Below are positions 54,350-64,000 of a DNA stretch of 64,000 bases, piece after piece. Both the position numbers and the translations under genes were made by a program. Below the pieces are notes generated by a model that searched no databases, was not told where the DNA came from, and worked only from the letters and a program-made list of their open reading frames with translations. The stretch comes from Symsagittifera roscoffensis (lineage: Eukaryota > Xenacoelomorpha > Acoela > Convolutidae): positions 43,585,159 through 43,649,158 of the forward strand of contig NC_087064.1 of the NCBI RefSeq assembly GCF_963678635.1. The letters are read 5' to 3'. The first letter of the stretch is position 1. The number at the start of each line of letters is the position of its first letter.

Positions 54350-56931
54350 AATCAAGCTTACACCAGCTCACAACTCGAACAACGGACCAAAACGCAAAAA
54401 GCAGATGATATCTCAACTGAAGCAATTGCAACCATTTTAGTACACAGAGACTAATTTTATATTATACCACACTTTCAAATTATAATGCAATGTTTAATGA
54501 AAAGGCAAGCAACAAAAACTTAAATTCAACATTTATAAACACACAGAAAACCCTTAGTGGAACCAGAAATTTAACTCAACCAGATATCTAAACCCCATCA
54601 CAATTTTTAACGAAAAAATAGTCGAAACACTACCTATAACGACACAACAAAGAATCTCTACTAACCATCCAACAATTACACACCACATAGTAAAAGCAAT
54701 TCCTCTTTCCACCAATTACAATACAGTCAACAGTCAGTCAACAATCAAACCATCGATCGTTCCAAAATATTCACATATGGGTTATCAAACAATTAGACCA
54801 AAAACTAAAGCAACTACTACCTAATAAAAAAAGACACCCAATTGGAAATAAATTTGCCAACCATAATTATGTCTTTTTCGCTAATAATAACATAAGTAAT
54901 TCATTAGGACTACCTCTCTATACAACACAAAAACGATCTCAAGAACATACTCATACGCAACAGGCACCAAAACCAAAATCTCAATCTGTACGTTTTGATG
55001 ATAAAAGAAAAACTCAGACAGATCGCTTTGAAAATTATCCATTTTCTTAACACAAAAAGAAACAATTCAAATAAATGGCAATTTATAAGAAGCCAACCAC
55101 ATTACTCTGAGGTTGAAGATTATGTTCATAAAATCCAACAACACCATAATATTATTCAACAAAAAAATCACTGGAATGATATAAATCAACCAGATGATAT
55201 TTTTCAACCAGATATTTTCGAACCTTACATGAACTCCCAACAACCAAGACAAATAACACAACAATCTTCTCAAAGACAAAATTTAGCACATTCTAATGAA
55301 ACAAGCAATCACAATACTATACAAATAATCAAAATTACCAAACCGAATCAATGAAAAACGAAATCCCGTTCCTTTGTTCTTTTCAACAACATGAAATAAC
55401 GAAAATTCAACCTACAAGTTTTACACAAATAACATGTACAGCAGAATAACTCCAATTGTTAATGAATCCATACCTTACGGGTGGATCATCTATAACATCG
55501 AGTCAACCAATCTTGCAGGAACAGATTTTGAATCGTCAGTAGAAGACTACTTAAACGATGTTATAGCTAAAATAATCTTAAATGTAGGCCCAAAACCCAT
55601 AAACACTCCAATTCATCAAGTTTGGATTCATAGTCGCACAGCACTGATAAAAATTACACCGGCGGCGCAGCCTAAAATTGATTCTCAGTTCTAACCATAT
55701 GATTAAATCAGATTGGATACAATATACCAAAACTTCAAAAATGTTTGACTCGAAACAAACAACATCAAAGAGTTTTATGCAACCTTCGAATGAAACTATA
55801 AAACAACTCAACAGTAAGATTAAAAAAACTCTAGTATGAAAAGATTGATTTCCCAATACACATGACTACAAAAACACAAAAACGACAAAAATTCTAATGA
55901 TTACCTTAACACCACAATTATGAAAAAAAGGAGAGCATCACATCTATCATCAATTCGAGAACTCGATATAGATTTGCGAAAACTAGTAAACAAAATGGAA
56001 CAAGCTGAAAACACAATCATACCAGAGGAATCAAAAAATCTTAAACTACAATACGCACACAACGAGACCCCTCACCACAGCAAGACTTTAACAGAACAAG
56101 ACATTTGAGTCAAAACGAAAACCTAACAGCTACAATCGACAGATAAATTTTTCATCCCAGTCGTGATAGAAATCTATTAAAACCAAGAGTTCAATTTGGT
56201 ATACCCACAACCCCAACAACAACCCGTGGACATTTTTCTTATAGTATGATACAAAGACCCCCCCCCCGCCACTCCATTTCCTTTTTTCACTTCTCAACAA
56301 AATACAACAAAAATTCATCACCTACTTCTGAAAAAATTCCGTGAAAATCCCTTTAACCCCCCCCCCCTCTTTCCCCCGTTTCATCACAATGATTTTCACA
56401 TTGGATGACCCAATTATTTTCTCAAGGCGAACCCAACGTTGTAAATGAGCCAAGAGAACTTTCTTCGGATAACACCTTGTCATTACAAGAAACACTATAC
56501 CTTCCATCAACACCTTCAGTCACAAGTCAAACAACATCCACTACATTCCCCACAAGTTTTCCGAGTCAATTAAATGATAGATAGAAGACGCTTCCATAAT
56601 TGGGCACTGAACAGGCTGCAACATAGACACGATATTCACAAAGACTTTCAAAAACATAACATTCAGATATTTGCACAGCAAAAATTAACTCTCAAATTTG
56701 AAATAACGCTAAAATTATTCAATTTAGTACATCGCTCATTACCACTGTCACCACCAGACATCACCGCTCAATCACCCTCTATTTATTACAATATAATTGT
56801 TATATAAATACAATAGATACACAAAAAAGACCATAGGCTTTATAATGTTTTATAACGCTTTTTCAGTACTCTCGTACACAAGTAACTTTTAATATTTTTG
56901 TCAATCAAATCTCTTTCTCTTTTAGCACATC
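54350..56931 (+). other. G-poor block, likely 5' part of retroelement copy A
   Basis: From about 54.35 kb the plus strand becomes strikingly poor in G and rich in A and C. Plus-strand frames of 62-119 codons (54995-55354, 55434-55694, 55920-56108, 56574-56807) follow one another in different frames; the first encodes a Q/N/H-rich product. None has a recognised domain. Their direction and composition fit the decayed first part of the retroelement that follows, but a second copy of this part was not found. Two poly-C runs lie at 56257 and 56356. Confidence 0.35.
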
Positions 56932-59435
56932 TTGTACCTACTTTGGGATGCAGCTAACCCAAGAGGATCTGAAAACAGCCATAATGTAGTACAGCTTAAC
57001 TCAAACAAAGATAATAACTTATCTTCTCACTCCATACCCTACTTCATTGCTACCTTTAAAGAAATTCTCACCAGAAAGCATGCGCGCAAAAGCGCTCACA
57101 ACTCATTTTCAGATCTACAATCTATTGGCATATGTTTCATATCAGATATACAATATCACAATCGAACACAGTAAATTTCAATAACCTTTCACTTAAATGA
57201 ATGCAATCCAAAAACAATCAATTGATCAGTACATCCGTGAACAAGTTGAAACAGCAGATTTTCCAGACATCTATGGACAAGACTACACGGATACTTTAAT
57301 GAGAACAAAGAGTATATGTACCTAATTAGAGAAAATATCGCCCACAAGATAATTCACCAATTAAAAATTTCAGTTTTTTAAATATCAGAATCGAACAAAT
57401 ATCAAAATTATCTACAAAAAAAACGCATACAAAACTAAACAAGATAATCTGAAAACTACACCTAGAGCAACATTACACTTACACAGTTTACAAAACAATC
57501 CACCTCTTTCGATCGCTGAACGAATGTTACTTAATAGTAACATACCACATTGCCCTATATCTTATTAGGCACTTCAACAACCCACCATCGCTGATACATA
57601 CGATTAAGTTGTATAACAACCGCACACGATCAGCCGCCAAGTTGGATCCCTCAACTATTCATCTAATCTCCAATGCCACGATTCTGTCATTACTATTTCA
57701 AACCTCACCTCTTCATCTCTACCCTTTTTTTCTAACTCATCATGCATGGACTCTGAAGACTCAAACCAAACTGTTTTTAATACTATTTCTAATTTTAATA
57801 GCTCAGAAGTCGAAACAACCGATGAATTTTTAGACTCCGAGCCCAGTCTCACTAATTTTTCTCAAACCCCTTTCCAATCTGTAACTCCAACTACCCCTGG
57901 TAAAAACTCTACCTTCGCTTCCTCGCTCACTGACGCTACCTATATCCTTTCCGCTCTTTCAAATAATGCACCCGATGTCCCAAGCCCCATCACAGACGAC
58001 CAGCTAGAGCATGATTTAGACGATTCTTTTTACTCACAAGCAACAGATTCATAACACCACTAACTCCTTAGCTATTCATTAACTATCCCATTTCGCCTCA
58101 ACCTCCGAATCCTCCATTGCATCTGTCCAGATTGCACTCACACGCGCAAAAAGAACTTTTATGAAACGTAAACACCCAATTACTACACCAAAATTCCTCA
58201 TTAACCGCCCATCATCATCTCGACTCCTCTATCATTACCAGCATCATACTAATACACCAGCATTTTAGTAGAAAATCTTGCCTTCTTCGCATTACACACC
58301 TATTACTTTGGAGAAAACTCAGCTTAACGAGCGGAACATGTTAGTGAAAATTCCCTACTCCCAATCTTTTCATGGTTGTTATATTGTAACTTCACTAACC
58401 CACTAAGAGTACCCCTCAGAAAAAATACAGAGGACGATGATCTTTACGACTCACTATTTCACCAATTATTGAACCCACTTCACCTATATCAATTCACCAC
58501 ATGACAAGGACCCTAATACCAACGCACAACTAACCCAGAAGCTTTTTTTATCAAATCAGATAATATTTTTCACCTCGATAAAAATCATAAAAAATCGAAC
58601 ACATCATTGACCTCGCACTAACAAACACAAAAACTTACGAACCTTTTTTCAGTACATCTGATCACTTTGCACTCATGTTTAAATTTTTAACACCGAAGGA
58701 ATGAGTAAATAGCTGATTACATGAAGTTATGTTGAAAACTAAAATAACACGCACTTACACTTATTATAATTTCACCCGATAACACTATCTTTACAGTTCG
58801 CCAACTCGCAACCCCCATCATTTCCTCAGGTTCCTTAACACTATAAATACATTTCCCTACTTCCTAAAAATCCACTAACACACACGGCATTCTCCATAAC
58901 TACGACACTGCAAGACAGATGTGCATCTTTTGCCCATCATTACCCCGCATGAGTGAATACATATAACCCATCGAAATTGCTCTATTGGAAATTACGCATA
59001 ATTGTAATTTTGAGCATAAACTTTACCACCTCATACAAAATTCCAACCACGAATTTTTAGCTGTCACCGAAAAAGTCGTTTTCATCCAAAACCTTGATGT
59101 TCTGTGCCCAATGATGCGCACTACAAACGTAATCCGCATGCTTGTAAAGCTTTTATTAATCTCTGCAAAAGTTTTAACTAATTTTCCCCATGGATTTTTT
59201 CGACCCAGAAACTTCGTAAGCATGAATTTACATTATCATTAAAAAAAATTTTAAAAAAAACACTCACAATTTTTACACAAGTGTTTCAATTTTTCTTTTT
59301 AGATTTGACCATTCGTTCATCTAAGAGAACAAAACAGAAAAAAAAATAAGAATTAAAACTCGAACTCTATTCAAACTTTCAAACTTTTATTCTAACTATG
59401 TGTCATAAACTATTTCAGTGAAGTAAAATCAATAA
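56932..59435 (+). mobile_element. Non-LTR retrotransposon relic, copy A
   Basis: This interval is homologous to 60560-63490 in the same orientation. Plus-strand frames are broken: 57746-58054 (102 codons, S/T/D-rich), 58328-58504 (58 codons) and 58603-58704 (33 codons). The last reads IIDLALTN...STSDHFALMF, the pattern of the C-terminal end of the apurinic-type (EEP) endonuclease of LINE elements, where SDH is catalytic. The frame before it has WLLYCNFTNPL and LLNPLHLYQF, placed like the GDFN and L-x-Q blocks of that domain. Downstream frames (58985-59242) are shared with copy B but not recognised; no reverse-transcriptase box was found. Many stops mean it is inactive. Confidence 0.5.
58328..58704 (+). 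pseudogene. Endonuclease-domain fragment of the LINE-like relic
   Basis: The 58-codon frame 58328-58504 and the 33-codon frame 58603-58704 are read here as one domain interrupted by a frameshift. The SDH triplet falls at 58657-58665. In a working element this domain nicks target DNA to prime reverse transcription. The GDFN aspartate is replaced in both copies (YCNF here, NYNF in copy B), so either the block is mutated or my alignment is off. Confidence 0.45.
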
Positions 59436-60559
59436 AAAAGCACAACATGAATACCACCAAGGTCAAATCCAACTAGACAATAAATTTCCTTATCATGGCT
59501 CACGTGGACCTTTAACCTATGACATACATTATAGAAACAGGATACCTCAATTGGAATAAATTACCAATCAAATTGAAAAGCAGATACAAAAAATTCAGGA
59601 TACCAAGATAAATTGTTTTCCGACAGCAGGATCAACCTAGTAAATGTTCAATTAACACGAGATTTAAAAGATGACAATATACTAATTTAAAAAGTCCGCT
59701 TATCTTGTAAGAAGAATGAAGGACATTGCAATCCCACTACACGAATTTAGGCAACCAAATTTTGGCTCCCTGAGGACACATGTACCACACTTCAAGTAGC
59801 TAAAAATCACGCAAGAATGATAAATTTTTTTTTATAGAATCCATACATTTTGAAAAAACGAATCCTGGCCGAACAAGATCAAACCCAAATCAATTTCAAA
59901 AAGTACATGGTTAGGAAAAAATTAACACGTTCTCGAATTTACCCTGAAATCGAAGTAGCATGCAAATACCCAAACCCACTTTTTTGAACCCCATTTTCAG
60001 AAATCAATGTCGAATACAAAAAATTTTCGATTTAAAAACAGTCAAATTAATCCTTGATTTAGCCGATACAAATCAAATTATAACAGATGGAAAATCATAC
60101 ATCCCGGTAACATTTTACAAAACAATGGAATATTGGAGGGAAAATTTCTTCCAGAAAACCAAGAAACTATTACACTACAAGAATTATCACTAATAAATAA
60201 AGCAATTTTGGCGCAATTCACTCTGAAATTCACCTCGATATGAAAATAAATTACACAATTAGCAGATTTTTTCAAGAAATGTCACTTTCAGAACTCGAAA
60301 CACTACACCATTTATAAGAACTAGAACGAACACAAGTTTTATAAAGTCTCGATTTTGCAGTTCTCAAAGTTCATTATGCAGTATACCTCTTATCAGGGAA
60401 CGGCTCTAACTTCATTGATTATGAAGGAAAAGGACATTTTCTTTGGTAGTATACTTGCACTAAATTGTTCTCACAACTCTATGTATTTGAAGACAAGAGA
60501 TGCTACCAACGCATACCTATTTTTAATATTTAAAAAAGTACATTTTGCTGACAATTTAT
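59436..60559 (+). other. G-poor spacer, possible 5' part of copy B
   Basis: Same skewed composition as its neighbours. A 77-codon frame (59960-60193) and an 86-codon frame (60355-60615) are open on the plus strand, with no recognised domain. A matching segment upstream of copy A was not seen. Confidence 0.35.
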
Positions 60560-63490
60560 CAACCCGCACATACCTTTGGGATACAGCTATCCCACGTGGA
60601 AAACAGTCATACTAAAGGACAGTTTAACGCAAACGAAGATAAACATTATACCCTACTTTAACACCACCTTTGAAAAAATTCTCGCCTGAAAACATACGTG
60701 CAATCACTCGCAACCCAAATTTAGATCTACAACCTATAGGCATATAGTCTAAATCACATAAACAACATCACGTTCAAACATCACGTTCGAGCAATTTTTA
60801 GAACCTCTCACTAAAACGGATTCAATCCAAAGACAATCAATGGATCAGAATCTCCGCAAACTACCTGAGACTGCAAGTTTTTCAGACATCTATCGGAAAG
60901 TCTATAGTGGATATATTAAGGACAAAAAAGATTATGTTTACCTAGTTGGAGAAAAATATCGCCCACAAAATTATTCACAAATTAATATTTTTAGTTTTTT
61001 AAATATCACAAATGAACTCCTAGCGTTCCTAGGATAGCCATATTGTTTCTTTAAAAGATTGACTATATATTACATAGTTTTTAACTTTAAAAGATTTTCC
61101 TACTCACCTTCTAAAAGGAACTTATAAAACAAGCGCAGAACACGCATAAGTCAATAGACAAACAAGCGTAGCACAAAAACTACTCGCAAATTTTTTTGGA
61201 ATTTTTTCACCCCTAGTAACAAAATTCCTCTTGACGCACAAATTAGCGGAAACAATAGTAAAAATTATCTGCAAAACCAAATGCATACAATACTAAAAAA
61301 GATAATACAAAAACTACACCTACAGCATTATTGCACTACACAGTTAACAAAACAATCAACCTCTTTCGATCGCCGAAAGAATGTTACATAATAGTAATAT
61401 ACAACGTTGCCCTATATTTTATAAGGCACTTCAACAAACCACCATCGACGATACATACGAACAAGTTGTAGAACAACCGCACACATCAGATTTTAATTCA
61501 CAAAACAATCATGTTTTTAGCCCACGATCAGCCGCCAAGTTCGATCCCTCAACTGTTCTTTTTCCTCTTCATCTAATCTCCATTGCCACGATTGTGCCAT
61601 TACTATTTCAAACCTCACCTCTTACGACCTACCCAGTTGTTCTTCTAACTCACCATGCATAGACTCTGAAGATTCAAAGCAAACTATTTCTTATACTATT
61701 TCTAATTTTAAAAACTCAGAGGTCGAAACACCTGATGAATTTTTAGACTCCGAGCCCAGTCCCACTAAATTTTTTCAACCATTTTTCCAATCTATAACTC
61801 GCCCTACCCCTGTTGAAAACTATACCTCCGCCTCCTCACACAATGACGCTAGCTTTATCCTTTGCCGATTTTCAAATAATGCACCCGATGTCCCAACTCT
61901 CATCACAGATGACCAGCTAGCATGATTTAGATGATTTCATTACTCACCATTAACAGATTGATAACACCACTAACTCATTAACTATTCATCAACTAACCCA
62001 CTCCGCCTCAACCTCCGAATTCTCCGTTCCATCTGTCCACATTGCCCCCACACGAGCAAAAAGAATTTTTATGCAACTTAAAGACCCAATTACTACACTA
62101 AAATTCCTCATTAATTGCCCATCATTATTTCGACTCCTCTATAATTACCCACGTCTTACTAATACAACCGCATTTTAGTGGAAAACCTTCTCTTCTTCCC
62201 CCATACACCTATTTCAAGGGAGAAAACTCAGCCCAACGAGCCAAATGAGGTAATGAACGTTCCCTATTTCCAACTTTTTCATGAATATCAAATTATAACT
62301 TCACTAACCATCTAAAAGTACCCCTCAGAAAAAATGCAGACGACGATGAACTCTGCGACTCAATTATTAACCAATTAACTAACGCACTCCACCTAATTCA
62401 GGTCTCAAATATAGGTTTAAATCAAACACTTAACCGGTTCTTTGCACAAAACGCTAAATGATGGTCTATTATTCAACAGAATCATGCTGTCGTCCAATAT
62501 GTGGAAGACTCACCAAATGACACTGGCCCTAATTTAAATTCAAAACTAACTGAAAAACTTTTCTTCAATACCTAATACAGTTTTCACCTTGATAGCACCA
62601 AAAAAATCATACCATAGACCACGCAAAAAGAATACAAAAGTTTCCGAACCATTTTTCCGTAATTTTGATCACTTTGCGCTAACCTTTAACTTTTTGTAAC
62701 ACCGAAAGAACGAGATCTTCCCATCTTAACTGTTCTCATGAATTTATATTGGAAACTAAATTGTAACACACTTACATTTACTAAGTTTTCATCGAACGAT
62801 ACTATCTTTCACAGTTCACAATCCCGTAACCCCCACTACCTCTTCATGTTTTTTAACTCTAAATATACATCACCTTACACTCTAAATTTCACATATTGCA
62901 TAAAAGCAACCAAGCTTCACGACATCTTCCGTAACCACGACCCCGTAAGACGAATGTCCATCTTTCGCCCCCTCACTAACAACTTCCCGCTTGAAGACTC
63001 CCGCCCCATCATTATCCAAGCATGAGTTCATCCAACCGTTGAAACCGCCCTCTTAGAAAATATTCATAATTTGAATCGTCCAATTTTATACAATTTCATC
63101 CAAAACTCTAACTATGAAATTACCGCAGTCACCAAAGAAGTCAATATCATCCGCGCCCTTGAGCTTCATTTGCCAATCTTACGCACTGAAACCGTAGTTC
63201 GCGTGCTTGCTAAGCTTTTATCAACCTCCGACTCTATCAAAACTACTTTCGGCCATGGTTTTTTTCCCAACCGATAGCCTTCGTAATTTTGAATACAAGT
63301 TATCACTAATACAACTAAATAAAACACTCGCCATTTTTACATGTTTGCTTCGCCTTTTTTAGATTGCACCAGTCATTCCTCTAAAAAAGAACAAAATAAA
63401 AACAAAAAGAAAAATCAAATTCTATTTAACTTTCAATTTAATAATTTAGTTATGTGTCATAAGCTATATCAGTGAAATAAGTTTAATAAC
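60560..63490 (+). mobile_element. Non-LTR retrotransposon relic, copy B
   Basis: The second copy, direct with respect to copy A. Shared landmarks include YLWDTAIPRG (about 60572, cf. 56937), the frame 60840-61037 (65 codons, cf. 57209-57380), 'cagccgccaagtt' (61528 vs 57631), the endonuclease-like segment at about 62270-62690, the 95-codon frame 62738-63025, the 68-codon frame 63071-63277 (open upstream to 63026) and 'tatgtgtcataa' (63451 vs 59397). About 235 bp near 61020-61255 is extra. The copies differ throughout, so they are old or from different subfamilies. The tail (63340-63460) is A-rich. Confidence 0.5.
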
Positions 63491-64000
63491 ATGGCGAGAA
63501 ATTAATAACAATGTTGTAAATTCACAGTACAAAGTGGTAAAATTGATAATGAAAAATAAATTATTGTTACTAACCTTATGTGTGATTCTATTAATAAAAT
63601 TAGTTTTTCTAAACTCGCTTGCCCACATCTCCTGCACTCTTTTCGCCCAATTCGAGTAACTCGCCACCGTAGAGTTCTTTAAAATCTGAATTTCATGCCC
63701 AACAAATTAACTGATAAGAGCTCTAACTTGCTTTCACGTATTCCAAACTTTCCTTTAACGCGGTTGAATGGAATTAAAAATTAGCTAAAAGTAACCAATG
63801 TAGCATACTTATGCCACAAAACGAACCGCATGTATGAGAAAGTCTCATGGTACCCAAACTAGATTAAACACCGACAAAAACTGGATAAATTATTCCTTTA
63901 GAACCCCTTTAAAGTTTCATTAAAACCACTTGAAACATAAAATTACTAAAAAAAAACCGCACAAATCACAACAACCTGTTTTTGAAAAAAGGACATGACC
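63491..64000. other. Right edge with one suggestive minus-strand frame
   Basis: A minus-strand frame is open from about 63697 to 63464. Its part encoding STVASYSNWAKRVQEMW looks more protein-like than its surroundings and is followed by a possible donor (AAG/GTTAGT) near 63580. It has no ATG at its start and could be an exon or a transposase scrap; no family is assigned. The rest of the edge shows nothing recognised. Confidence 0.3.

Noticed and set aside
54995-55354. Host gene encoding a Q/N-rich protein
   Set aside because: It lies in the G-poor block, where A/C-rich composition yields Q, N and H codons in any plus-strand frame.

Overview
The window reads as non-coding-rich DNA of an animal, most likely a marine or other aquatic invertebrate, though the sequence alone does not name the species. 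It is AT-rich (about two thirds A+T by eye). It has one long intact gene (a rhodopsin-family 7-transmembrane receptor), one convincing spliced exon of a short-chain dehydrogenase/reductase gene, and otherwise a dense layering of transposable elements and tandem repeats. There is no operon structure, ribosome-binding site, phage or CRISPR, so a prokaryotic reading does not fit.

Left part (1-26.9 kb): a TIR element filled with a minisatellite (672-1978), then many copies of one dominant repeat, called HEL here. HEL is about 0.5 kb. It starts TTGTTCCGAC, ends GTCGGAAC - hairpin - CTTGTT, and carries a palindrome in its middle. Its ends resemble non-autonomous Helitron2/Helentron elements. Copies lie at 2.5-3.4, 4.9-6.6, 13.9-14.9, 19.0-19.3, 20.2, 22.0, 24.3 and 52.3 kb. 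The same part holds four other TIR elements (8595-9499, 11843-13020, 22701-23661, 26009-26671), a 1.86 kb tandem duplication (14.9-19.0 kb) and a mosaic 1.2 kb duplication (19.4-22.4 kb).

Middle (26906-38341): an 11.4 kb tandem array of about 1.55 kb units. Each full unit is one HEL copy, a second internally deleted HEL copy and a spacer of about 0.75 kb. Part of the array shows a two-unit (about 3.1 kb) higher-order period.

Gene part (38.3-51.4 kb): hAT-like MITE copies, the receptor gene on the minus strand (39318-40895), degenerate minisatellites, two tRNA-derived SINE heads (43929 and 48613), the first exon of a putative SDR gene with a consensus splice donor (49033-49090), and a decayed Mutator-like transposase with a FLYWCH-like zinc finger (50420-51409).

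Right part (about 54.3-64 kb): base composition changes sharply, with the plus strand becoming poor in G and rich in A and C. It holds two diverged direct copies of what looks like a non-LTR retrotransposon, recognised by an apurinic-type endonuclease C-terminus. The receptor and the SDR exon have no visible functional link; the rest is best read as the history of mobile DNA around them.
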